Assembly (NCBI GenBank): GCA_964230605.1
Contig: CAXRIN010000041.1
Coordinates: 1-16,247 of the forward strand
Length of the DNA stretch: 16,247 nt
Reading direction: 5' to 3'
Source: GCA-002722245 sp964230605
GTDB taxonomy: Bacteria > Bacteroidota > Bacteroidia > Flavobacteriales_C > GCA-002722245
Part shown: in pieces, positions 1 to 6,177 of the stretch
How positions within the stretch are numbered: position 1 is the first letter of the stretch
Layout of the letters: every line of letters begins with the position of its first letter
Notes under the pieces: model-generated
What the model was told of the DNA's origin: nothing
What the model saw: the letters and a program-made list of their open reading frames with translations, nothing else
The model's database searches: none
Translations under genes and position numbers: made by a program

Positions 1-70
1 CTGTTAACTCAAAGTGATCCACCAAAATCTCTGGTAAAATCATCTTTATCAAATCTAAATAACCTTCCAA
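1..70 (-). CDS. ISAon1-type transposase N-terminal region protein (5' fragment)
   Basis: About 23 residues are visible before the window edge, reading EGYLDLIKMILPEILVDHF and then ELT. The pattern of an aliphatic helix, ILPEILVDHFEL, is what I recognise as the start of the small N-terminal protein of two-frame ISAon1-type transposases in Bacteroidota; a separate larger transposase frame would follow downstream. The frame opens after a TGA at 74-76. The first start-like codon is TTG (68-70), and the first ATG is at 41-43, so the true start is uncertain. With so few residues the family call rests on resemblance only. Confidence 0.45.
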   Translation of the reverse strand, partial: MEGYLDLIKMILPEILVDHFELT

Positions 71-137
71 AACTCAAATCTTTAATCAAAGCAAGTTACG
101 TTTATTTAAACTTCTCCCCAACTTTTGGGACTGATCC
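1..137 (-). mobile_element. End of an insertion sequence, probably ISAon1-like (partial)
   Basis: The minus strand carries the beginning of a transposase-like reading frame (1-70). Outside it, at about 111-137, lies a terminus-like stretch with the palindrome CCCAA-CTT-TTGGG (117-129), read on the minus strand as GGATCAGTCCC followed by AAAAGTTGGGG. Small genes cut off exactly at such a stretch are typical of insertion-sequence borders. The element would extend beyond the left edge. The outer boundary at about 137 is inferred: the second terminal repeat and any target duplication lie outside the window. Confidence 0.45.
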
Positions 138-285
138 GTAATTCATCATCTTTTGTAAGAGAAAACTTCATGTCCTCAGATAAATTAGAGGAACTTACTT
201 TTATTGTTGTAATGTCCATTTTTTGAGATAGACCTACATAGGATAAATGTAAAAACAGAAAAAGAAAAATTATTACTCTGAACAT
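106..285 (-). pseudogene. Small secreted protein, probably truncated by the insertion sequence
   Basis: An ATG at 285 opens a 59-residue frame with a clear signal peptide (MFRVIIFLFLFLHLSYVGLS, cleavage likely before QKMD). A hydrophilic stretch follows (MDITTIKVSSSNLSEDMKF, then SLTKDDELR). The last nine residues, ISPKSWGEV, are encoded by the palindromic stretch at about 109-137 that looks like an insertion-sequence end. The native gene therefore probably continued beyond the element and was cut. No family can be named from 50 residues. It lies on the same strand as the Nudix/DUF4476 gene group but is separated from it by 93 bases. Alternatively it is an intact very small exported protein. 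Confidence 0.5.
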
Positions 286-302
286 AAAGTACGATAATAA
301 TA

Positions 303-328
303 GTCATCTAGAGCTTGTCGAAAGGATG
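303..328. repeat. REP-like palindromic intergenic element
   Basis: The stretch GTCATC-tag-AGCTTGTCGAA-AGGATG closely resembles the short palindrome GTCATCCTGAGCTTGTCGAAGGATG, which is scattered between genes in many Bacteroidota genomes. CATC pairs with GATG, and an inner CTT/AAG stem closes a GTCGA loop. The rest of the 286-378 gap holds nothing else I can support. Only one copy is in this window, so repetition itself cannot be shown here. Confidence 0.45.
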
Positions 329-378
329 TTGATATTTTAAAACAAATTTCTTCGGGCTAAAGGTGACCAAATAATAGA

Positions 379-726
379 TTATTTCATCAATCCGTCAATA
401 GCTTTTTTGCTATCATCAAAATCGAAAATCTCTTTTATGATACCAAAATTAGAGGGGTCAGATACATTAGCATGAGCTTTTTTAGCCAATTCTAGTTTAT
501 CCTCTTCAAAGCTTAGTTCGCTAAGTAAATCTTTGATTTGAGCAGAAGTAAGACAGTTGACAAATAAAGCTTCGATTGCTGACTTTTTAGCTTCATCGAA
601 ATCATGCGCTTGAACTTTAACAAGTTCAGCTTTGAATTTATCTTCCGACAATGGATTAGCACATCCTGATTGAGCGAAAATAGAAGTTGTAGTAACTGTA
701 AATAATGCAATTAATAACTTTTTCAT
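379..726 (-). CDS. Secreted DUF4476 domain protein
   Basis: A 115-residue exported protein of unknown biochemical role. A signal peptide (MKKLLIALFTVTTTSIFAQ) is followed by one DUF4476 domain covering nearly all of the rest. Recognisable family features are the start CANPLSEDKF (22-31), FVNCLTSAQIKDLL (55-68), FEEDKLELAKKAH (73-85) and the end DPSNFGIIKEIFDF (90-103). The two cysteines, C22 and C58, could form a disulfide after export; such pairs are common in this family. I chose the ATG at 726 because it places the lysine-rich signal peptide first; an upstream TTG at 747 would add seven residues. The gene follows the 754-1164 gene after 27 bases, so the two are probably co-transcribed. DUF4476 is a Bacteroidota-rich helical domain without a known function. 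Confidence 0.85.
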   Translation of the reverse strand: MKKLLIALFTVTTTSIFAQSGCANPLSEDKFKAELVKVQAHDFDEAKKSAIEALFVNCLTSAQIKDLLSELSFEEDKLELAKKAHANVSDPSNFGIIKEIFDFDDSKKAIDGLMK

Positions 727-753
727 ACCTAAATAATTTGTTCTCAAAGTTTG

Positions 754-1164
754 TTAATCAAGTTTTGTGCCATTTAAATTTTTAGAAATTGGCAATTTTC
801 TTTTAAAAACAATAGGCCCACTGTTGCCTGAATTGTCTTTGAAAAATCCTCTTAATGTATTTCCGTCCTCGGATAAAGTTAAAACATGTTCACCTTGTGT
901 GGTTGTCCAATCTGGTACTTGAACGGTAACAAATACTTTGTAATGAAGTTGATTTCCTTTAATGGTACCAATTCCATGTTCAACAAAAGGATGCCCGTTG
1001 AATTCAACATAATGGGTCATGTAAACAGAATCGTTTTTAATAGCAAAAACAGCTGTAGGATTCGTGAATGAAGAACTACTTGAGTCTGCCCAAACACCAT
1101 TGATATCTTGACCGAATATATTTAGCGAAATAAAGATTGAGAAAAGAAAGAATAACTTCTTCAT
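754..1164 (-). CDS. Secreted beta-rich hypothetical protein, possibly lipocalin-like
   Basis: 136 residues with a signal peptide (about 1-19, ending NIFGQ), so exported to the periplasm or surface. The mature part starts DINGVWADSSSS and alternates short strands and turns: AVFAIKNDSVYMTHYVEF, GIGTIKGNQLHYKVFVTV, TLSEDGNTLRGFFKDNSG, GPIVFKRKL. An opening G-x-W followed by strands built on N-D/G turns is typical of small calycin-like or lipocalin-like barrels, but I cannot place it in a named family. It has no cysteines. It sits 17 bases after the Nudix gene and 27 before the DUF4476 gene on the same strand, so it is likely the middle gene of a three-gene transcript. The start is the only ATG before the signal peptide. 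Confidence 0.75.
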   Translation of the reverse strand: MKKLFFLFSIFISLNIFGQDINGVWADSSSSSFTNPTAVFAIKNDSVYMTHYVEFNGHPFVEHGIGTIKGNQLHYKVFVTVQVPDWTTTQGEHVLTLSEDGNTLRGFFKDNSGNSGPIVFKRKLPISKNLNGTKLD

Positions 1165-1181
1165 TGGTTTAAAAATACGAA

Positions 1182-1742
1182 TTAAATTAAATTATTGTCA
1201 ATTAGGTATTTAACCTTGTAAACAGCGATTATTGAGATGCTGTCTGTAATCTCACCATTCTCAACCATTTTAAAAACCTCGTTGAAAGGTAATTTTCTTA
1301 CAACTAACTCTTCATCAGGATCGGGATGGTTTTCGTGCTCTTCCAAATCTTGAGCCAAAAATAATTCACCATATTCATCCGAAACAGAATTGGATAAATG
1401 AAAGGTTTGAATTTTCGTCCATTTTTTAGCGGTTAATCCACACTCTTCGGAAAGCTCTCTTTTAGCGGTTTCTAATCCCGATTCTCCTATTGTTCCGCCC
1501 CCTTCAGGGATTTCCCAACTATATTTATTTAAAGGATATCTATACTGACCAACAATCCAGGTGTTAAACTCTTCATCCAATGGAACCATTCCAATAGCCC
1601 AGTTTTTGAAATGAACAGTTCCATAAACTCCTTTTTCTCCGCCTGGCGTAATAACATCTGCGTGAGTTACTTTTATCCATGGGTTTTCATAGCGAACTTC
1701 TTCATCTATTTTTTTCCATGGATTTTCGTTGAGGTTACTCAT
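1182..1742 (-). CDS. Nudix hydrolase, ADP-ribose pyrophosphatase type
   Basis: A 186-residue cytosolic hydrolase that should cleave a nucleoside diphosphate linked to another group, most likely ADP-ribose or a nucleotide sugar, using Mg2+. The Nudix box is complete at residues 81-103: G81, E87, R95-E96-L97, E99-E100 and G102-L103 fit GX5EX7REUXEEXGU. Before it, WIVGQYRYPLNKYSWEIPEG is the characteristic ADP-ribose pyrophosphatase strand pair, with the Q-Y-R-Y and W-E-I-P-E-G elements. After the box, SNSVSDEYGELFLAQDL is the usual region that follows, with acidic residues for metal and substrate. It is the first gene of the minus-strand group and is divergent from the Smr-domain gene, with 47 bases between the two starts. 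Exact substrate cannot be told from sequence. Confidence 0.88.
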   Translation of the reverse strand: MSNLNENPWKKIDEEVRYENPWIKVTHADVITPGGEKGVYGTVHFKNWAIGMVPLDEEFNTWIVGQYRYPLNKYSWEIPEGGGTIGESGLETAKRELSEECGLTAKKWTKIQTFHLSNSVSDEYGELFLAQDLEEHENHPDPDEELVVRKLPFNEVFKMVENGEITDSISIIAVYKVKYLIDNNLI

Positions 1743-1789
1743 AGGATTGTTTGTAACTTTAAAAAAGGTTTAAAATTAAGACAATTTCA

Positions 1790-2800
1790 ATGAGTTTACA
1801 GGTTGGAGATAAGGTAAGTTTTATAAATGAAGCATTGGATGGAGTTGTTTCGAAAATTATTAATCAAAAAACTGTTGAAGTTACAACTGCTGACGGTTTT
1901 GGAATTCCTGTTTTAATTGAGGAGTTAGTGAAAGTAGGAGGGAGTGATGAGACTCAAACTTCAGACAACAAAGTTGTTAAATCTATAACCAAAGGAATTC
2001 ATATTCCTCAAAGGTCAAATTTGGAAAAGAAACCATATTTGTGTTTTTCTAAAAATGATAAGGGTTTAAATGATTTGTTTATTTTAAATAACACTGGATT
2101 TACTGAGTTTTTTACACTTAGAATAAAAAAAGGTGGAGAATGGATATTAATCTTTTCTGAAAAGGTAAGTAAGCAAAGTTACCTGTTTGTTAGTAGCTAT
2201 GAAGATAAGGAACTAGATAATTTCACGAAGGTTTTAGTCGATTCGGTTAATGTTGATTTTAGTTTAAAAGAAAAGCAGCTTCCTAAATCGGCTGAAATAA
2301 AAATTAAAGCGTCTAAGTTTTACAAAGAATCATCTTTCACTGAAATTCCGATTCTAGAAAAGAATGCTATGTTGATTGATGCTTCTGGTGAAACTGTAGA
2401 GGAGGTTCAAACTCATGAAGAGTTGAAAAAATCAGTTGAATCAATGGCTACAATCAAGCCTTTAAAAGGGCCAAAGGTTATTGGGAAAATCGAATTGAAG
2501 CAAGATAAAAGAAATAGGAATAGAGGAGAGATTGATTTACATGTGGAAAAACTAGGGTTGAACCATAAAGGAAAGTCCAATGCCCAAATTATTCAAATGC
2601 AATTGAATGCTGCTAAAACATTTATTGATAAATCAATGTTAGCAGGTAAAAGAGAAATAGTTTTAGTTCATGGAGTTGGAAACGGAACTCTAAAGCAAGA
2701 GGTTCACAAACTTTTAAAAAGTTATTACGGTATTAAATTCGAGCAAGCAGATGCGCGTAATTATGGTGAAGGAGCGACTTTGGTTCATTTGAAAGGTTGA
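1790..2800 (+). CDS. DUF2027 / Smr domain protein
   Basis: 336 residues, no signal peptide, cytosolic. Residues 1-50 form an SH3-like start (VGDKVSFINEALDGVV). Residues 80-190 are a beta-rich domain consistent with DUF2027. A charged linker (about 200-245) leads into a C-terminal Smr domain (about 246-336). Smr hallmarks are D249-L250-H251 in place of the usual LDLHG and the HGVGNG loop at 294-299, followed by LKQEVHKLLK and a closing GEGATLVHLKG. Smr domains bind nucleic acid and some act as endonucleases. There is no MutS ATPase, so this is not MutS2. It starts the plus-strand block and ends 10 bases before mltG, so the two probably share a transcript. Function in Bacteroidota is not established. 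Confidence 0.85.
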   Translation: MSLQVGDKVSFINEALDGVVSKIINQKTVEVTTADGFGIPVLIEELVKVGGSDETQTSDNKVVKSITKGIHIPQRSNLEKKPYLCFSKNDKGLNDLFILNNTGFTEFFTLRIKKGGEWILIFSEKVSKQSYLFVSSYEDKELDNFTKVLVDSVNVDFSLKEKQLPKSAEIKIKASKFYKESSFTEIPILEKNAMLIDASGETVEEVQTHEELKKSVESMATIKPLKGPKVIGKIELKQDKRNRNRGEIDLHVEKLGLNHKGKSNAQIIQMQLNAAKTFIDKSMLAGKREIVLVHGVGNGTLKQEVHKLLKSYYGIKFEQADARNYGEGATLVHLKG

Positions 2801-2810
2801 TAACAATAAG

Positions 2811-3830
2811 ATGAAAAAATTAATTAAATATTTAGGTGTAATTGCATTAATAGGGGCAGCTGTGATTGCTTACATCTACTTTGGGATTTTTGAAAAGAAA
2901 ATTAATACTGGTGATGCTGATACTACTTACTTTTTTATTAAGTCCAATGATCAATTTGAAGATGTGATGAAGAACCTTGGAGAGCAAGGTTTAGTATCCG
3001 AAGGTAAATTTAGTTGGTTAGCAGAGTTAAGATCTTTTGGAGGGAACAATATATATCCTGGTAGGTATACTCTAAAAAACTCAATGACTTATTCTGATTT
3101 AGTGGTCTATTTAAGGTCTGGTCAAATTGATGAGGTAACAATTACATTTAATAACGTCAGGACTTTAGATCAATTAGCAGAGAAAGTCGCCAATCAAATT
3201 GAAGCTACTGAAGTGGAGATTAATGCGGAGCTTTCTAATCCCGAAAAGTACGGATATGATAACCAAACATTTTTAGCGGCCTTTATTCCTAATACTTATA
3301 AAATGTTTTGGAATACCTCAGCAGAGCAGTTTGTATCAAGAATGGTTGCAGAGTATAAAAAGTTTTGGAATGCTGATAGAATGAAAAAAGCGACTTCAAT
3401 GGGTTTAACACCAGTTGAAGTAAGTACACTTGCATCAATTGTACAAAGCGAGCAGACTAAACACGCAGATGAATGGCCTGTGATTGCGGGGTTATATTAC
3501 AATCGAATTAAAAAAGGAATGAAGTTACAGTCGGATCCAACAGTCGTTTACGCTTGGGGAGATTTTTCTATTAAGAGAGTTTATTTTAAGCATTTAAAAA
3601 TCGATTCGAAGTACAATACCTATAAATATGCTGGTTTGCCTCCAGGACCAATTAGAGTTCCCGATTCAAGGGTGTTGGATGCTGTTTTGAATTACAAACA
3701 GCATAAATATTTATTTATGTGTGCTAAGCCCGAATTCAGCGGTAAACATGCTTTTGCGGCTACTAACTCTGAACATGATAAAAATGCAGCGAAATACCGT
3801 GCGTTTTTAAATGAAAATAAAGTTAGATAG
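2811..3830 (+). CDS. mltG: Endolytic murein transglycosylase MltG (YceG-like)
   Basis: 339 residues. MltG cuts newly made glycan strands in the periplasm and is thought to end their growth. One N-terminal membrane segment (about 4-25) anchors it in the inner membrane. A LysM-like part follows (about 40-105). The catalytic domain (about 110-339) has LASIVQSEQ at 207-215, where E214 lines up with the catalytic glutamate of E. coli MltG (E218, from memory). It is followed by NRIKKGMKLQSDPTVVYAWGD (231-251), YNTYKYAGLPPGPI (268-281) and a final FAATNSEHDKNAAKY. Length is normal for the family. It lies 10 bases after the Smr gene; 95 bases separate it from porQ, so porQ may have its own promoter. 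Confidence 0.95.
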   Translation: MKKLIKYLGVIALIGAAVIAYIYFGIFEKKINTGDADTTYFFIKSNDQFEDVMKNLGEQGLVSEGKFSWLAELRSFGGNNIYPGRYTLKNSMTYSDLVVYLRSGQIDEVTITFNNVRTLDQLAEKVANQIEATEVEINAELSNPEKYGYDNQTFLAAFIPNTYKMFWNTSAEQFVSRMVAEYKKFWNADRMKKATSMGLTPVEVSTLASIVQSEQTKHADEWPVIAGLYYNRIKKGMKLQSDPTVVYAWGDFSIKRVYFKHLKIDSKYNTYKYAGLPPGPIRVPDSRVLDAVLNYKQHKYLFMCAKPEFSGKHAFAATNSEHDKNAAKYRAFLNENKVR

Positions 3831-3925
3831 CAAACTAAATTAACTTTTGCAATCCGTTAGTCTTGATCAGAACAATTTATTCACAAAAAACTAGTTCTTA
3901 GGGGATAATTACTATCTTTCATTTT

Positions 3926-5002
3926 ATGCGTTTTTTAGGGCTTCTTATAGGGATCTTTTTAAGCTTTTCAAGTATTGCACAGATAGGAGGTAAGTCAACC
4001 TATCAATTTCTAAATATTATATCCTCTGCGAAAGTGGCTTCGTTAGGAGGTTACGCAATCGCTATTCCGGATGCTGATATCGAAATGGTATATTTTAATC
4101 CTGCATTATTGGATTCAACTCACCATCAAGAATTAAACTTAAATTATGTAAACTACTTTTCCGATATAAACTACGGATTTGCAGGTTATGCTCATACTTT
4201 TGAAAAATATGGGACGTTCGCCGCATCAGTTAAATATATTAATTTTGGTAAGTTTTTGTTGGCAGATGAAACCAGTGCAATAAGCGGTGAGTTTTCAGCA
4301 GGCGAAACAGCACTAAATGTAAGTTGGGCAAACGATTATTTATATGGTTTGAAGTATGGAGTTAATTTGAAATTAGTAGGTTCAAGTTTCTATGATTATA
4401 GTTCATATGGTATTCTTGTTGATTTTGGGGGGACTTGGAGCAAGCCTAAATCTGGCTTTATGGCGGCTTTGGTAGTTAAAAACCTAGGTACACAAATTAC
4501 CACTTACACTCCTGGGAATTTTGAGCCAATGCCTTTTGAAATTCAAATTGGAGCTTCTAAAAAGTTAAAGCATGCTCCATTCAGGTTTAGTGCTAATTTT
4601 CATAACTTGGAAGTTTTGGATTACTATTATGATAGTCCTAATCAATTGGAAACAACTAGTTTGTTTGGTGCTGATGTTATTGAAGAAGAAAAATCACATC
4701 TTGCGGAATCAATTTTTCGTCATTTCACTGGAGCTGCTGAGATATTATTAACAGATAACTTTAATGTTCGTATTGGTTATAATCATCAAAGAAGGTCTGA
4801 GTTAAAATTAAGAGAAGGTTCAAAAGTTGGAGCTGTTGGATTTAATTTTGGATTAGGTGTGAAAATCAAGAAATTTAAAATCGATTACGGGAGAAGTATA
4901 TACTCTTTGGCGGGAACTACTAATCATCTGTCGATTTCTACGAATTTTTCAGAGTATATTACGAAAAAGTCAACTAAGGAAAAGGAGCCAATAACAGAAT
5001 GA
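3926..5002 (+). CDS. porQ: Type IX secretion system outer membrane protein PorQ
   Basis: 358 residues with a signal peptide (MRFLGLLIGIFLSFSSIAQ). PorQ is an outer-membrane barrel of the FadL-like PorV/PorQ group and belongs to the machinery that delivers and attaches type IX cargo at the cell surface. The N-terminus GGKSTYQFLNIISSAKVASLGG and the motif DIEMVYFNPALLDS (about 51-64) are the characteristic signature of this family. The rest alternates amphipathic strands, with a repeated Y-G/F-G turn pattern, as in a barrel. Its last four bases overlap the cmk start (ATGA), indicating translational coupling; porQ next to cmk is an arrangement I recall from other Bacteroidota. I see no convincing promoter in the 95-base gap before it. 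PorV is the closest alternative, but the downstream cmk and the N-terminal signature favour PorQ. Confidence 0.88.
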   Translation: MRFLGLLIGIFLSFSSIAQIGGKSTYQFLNIISSAKVASLGGYAIAIPDADIEMVYFNPALLDSTHHQELNLNYVNYFSDINYGFAGYAHTFEKYGTFAASVKYINFGKFLLADETSAISGEFSAGETALNVSWANDYLYGLKYGVNLKLVGSSFYDYSSYGILVDFGGTWSKPKSGFMAALVVKNLGTQITTYTPGNFEPMPFEIQIGASKKLKHAPFRFSANFHNLEVLDYYYDSPNQLETTSLFGADVIEEEKSHLAESIFRHFTGAAEILLTDNFNVRIGYNHQRRSELKLREGSKVGAVGFNFGLGVKIKKFKIDYGRSIYSLAGTTNHLSISTNFSEYITKKSTKEKEPITE

Positions 5003-5706
5003 AAAAAATTACAATTGCCATTGATGGTTTTTCATCTTGTGGAAAAAGTACACTAGCAAAGGAATTAGCCAAAAAATTATCATACTCATATATTGATACA
5101 GGAGCAATGTTTAGAGCAGTTGCTCTTTATTGTTTAAGAAACGGTTTAATTAAAGAAGACGGAACTAAAGTTTATAAGATTAAAGAGTTTCTTGATGATA
5201 TAAATGTTGGGTTTAAATTCAACGAAAAAAAAGGATATGGAGAGGTTACTCTCAATGGTGAAAATGTTGAGGAAGAGATAAGAAATCTAACTATCAGTAG
5301 AATTGTAACCAAGATTTCTGGAATTAAAGAGGTAAGAGAGAAGTTACTTGTAGTTCAACAAGAAATGGGTAAAGGAAAAGGAGTGGTGTTGGATGGTAGA
5401 GATATTGGTACAGTTGTTTTTCCAGATGCAGAGTTGAAAATTTTCATGACTGCTGAAACTAAAACTCGTGCAGAAAGAAGATTCAATGAGCTAAAAGGAA
5501 AGGGCCACAAGGTTACCATGGAAGAAGTTGAAGAGAACTTAAGATTGAGAGATCATAATGATACAACACGTGATGAGAGTCCATTAAGACAAGCTGAAGA
5601 CGCTGTTGTTATTGATAATACAAATCTTACTAAAGCGGATCAGTTGTCAATGATTGTTGCTTTAGCAAAAGCCAGAATGGTTGAAGAAGCGGAAATCGTA
5701 AACTAA
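4999..5706 (+). CDS. cmk: Cytidylate kinase (CMP/dCMP kinase)
   Basis: 235 residues, cytosolic. It phosphorylates CMP and dCMP to the diphosphates with ATP, in pyrimidine nucleotide recycling. The P-loop is GFSSCGKST at 10-18, with the S-C-G-K-S-T form usual in Bacteroidota. Then come the NMP-binding YIDTGAMFRAVAL (31-43), LDGRDIGTVVFPDAELKIF (131-149) and the lid motif RDHNDTTRDESPL (184-196). Length is typical of long-form Cmk. The start ATG is inside the end of porQ, and the downstream cytochrome gene begins after only five bases, so all three are probably one transcript. Nothing in the sequence suggests loss of activity. Confidence 0.95.
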   Translation: MKKITIAIDGFSSCGKSTLAKELAKKLSYSYIDTGAMFRAVALYCLRNGLIKEDGTKVYKIKEFLDDINVGFKFNEKKGYGEVTLNGENVEEEIRNLTISRIVTKISGIKEVREKLLVVQQEMGKGKGVVLDGRDIGTVVFPDAELKIFMTAETKTRAERRFNELKGKGHKVTMEEVEENLRLRDHNDTTRDESPLRQAEDAVVIDNTNLTKADQLSMIVALAKARMVEEAEIVN

Positions 5707-5711
5707 ATAAT

Positions 5712-6050
5712 ATGAAAAAGTTTAAATTAATTTTAGGTTCAATTACATTTTCAGTTTTATTAATAGCTTGCGCTAAAGATGAAGTTACAGAGACTACTGT
5801 GGATGCATGTGGGGATGAGAATTACACCTATGATGATAATGTCGCGTCAATAATTAATGAAAATTGTACGGCTTGTCATACAACAGGAGGGACTTTTCCT
5901 TCTCTTACAACATTTTCTGAAGTTGAAGCCAATTTATCTAGAGTTAAAGCAAGGGCGATAACAGATAAAACAATGCCTCCCTCTGAAGCGCTGTCAGATG
6001 AAGATATAAAGATTCTTAATTGTTGGATTGAACAAGGAAATCAAGAATAA
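5712..6050 (+). CDS. One-haem c-type cytochrome lipoprotein
   Basis: A 112-residue lipoprotein. The signal peptide ends in a lipobox, L17-I-A-C20, so it should be lipid-anchored in the envelope. The mature domain has one haem attachment motif, CTACH (C52, C55, H56), in the context VASIINENCTACHTTGG, and a candidate distal ligand M88 in TMPPSEALSDEDI. It ends with the usual last helix ILNCWIEQGN. This layout (SIINENCxxCH ... MPP ... L..WIEQG) matches small cytochrome c domains common in Bacteroidota and planctomycetes. Its electron partner is unknown. Extra cysteines C33 and C104 could pair. It closes the porQ-cmk group and is followed directly by a strong terminator; no respiratory gene is nearby. 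Confidence 0.85.
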   Translation: MKKFKLILGSITFSVLLIACAKDEVTETTVDACGDENYTYDDNVASIINENCTACHTTGGTFPSLTTFSEVEANLSRVKARAITDKTMPPSEALSDEDIKILNCWIEQGNQE

Positions 6051-6051
6051 T

Positions 6052-6092
6052 AAAAAAAATGGTCGAAGTAATTCGACCATTTTTTTTTTTTT
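6052..6092 (+). terminator. Intrinsic terminator after the cytochrome gene
   Basis: An A-run leads into ATGGTCGAA, a GTAA loop and TTCGACCAT, followed by thirteen T. The nine-base stem is perfect. It begins two bases after the stop codon at 6050 and ends the plus-strand block before the large outer-membrane protein gene. The flanking A- and T-runs could make it act on both strands, but no minus-strand gene ends here. Confidence 0.9.
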
Positions 6093-6123
6093 GAATGATA
6101 TTCTTGAATAACCTTTTTTTAAT

Positions 6124-6163
6124 CCCCGCGTAGAAGTGGGGAACATCTAAACCCTAAGGTGTT
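6124..6163 (+). promoter_or_regulatory. Two-hairpin leader before the SPOR-array gene
   Basis: Two hairpins lie back to back with no gap. The first pairs CCCCGC (6124-6129) with GTGGGG (6136-6141) around a GTAGAA loop. The second pairs AACATC (6142-6147) with GGTGTT (6158-6163) around TAAACCCTAA. The second ends 14 bases before the ATG at 6178. The GC-rich stretch stands out in an AT-rich intergenic region. Neither hairpin has a T-run, so it is not a terminator. It could be a translational regulator, a protein-binding leader or a 5' stabiliser. I do not recognise a known riboswitch. Confidence 0.4.
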
Positions 6164-6177
6164 TGCGAGTTTTATAT

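Noticed and set aside
1790..2800. MutS2 identity for the Smr protein
   Set aside because: There is no Walker A or MutS ATPase domain, and the length is less than half that of MutS2.
3444..3455. Apparent loss of a catalytic glutamate in MltG (Q212 where E. coli has E in its E-K-E motif)
   Set aside because: As I recall the E. coli protein, the catalytic residue is the second glutamate of that motif (E218), which aligns with E214 here and is present.
3913..3920. TATCTTTC as a porQ promoter box
   Set aside because: It ends five bases before the ATG, so transcription would start inside the gene; the last base also deviates and no -33 box is present.
6163..6177. TTG start for the SPOR-array protein
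   Set aside because: It would add five residues before the signal peptide and overlaps the leader hairpin; the ATG at 6178 gives a normal signal peptide.
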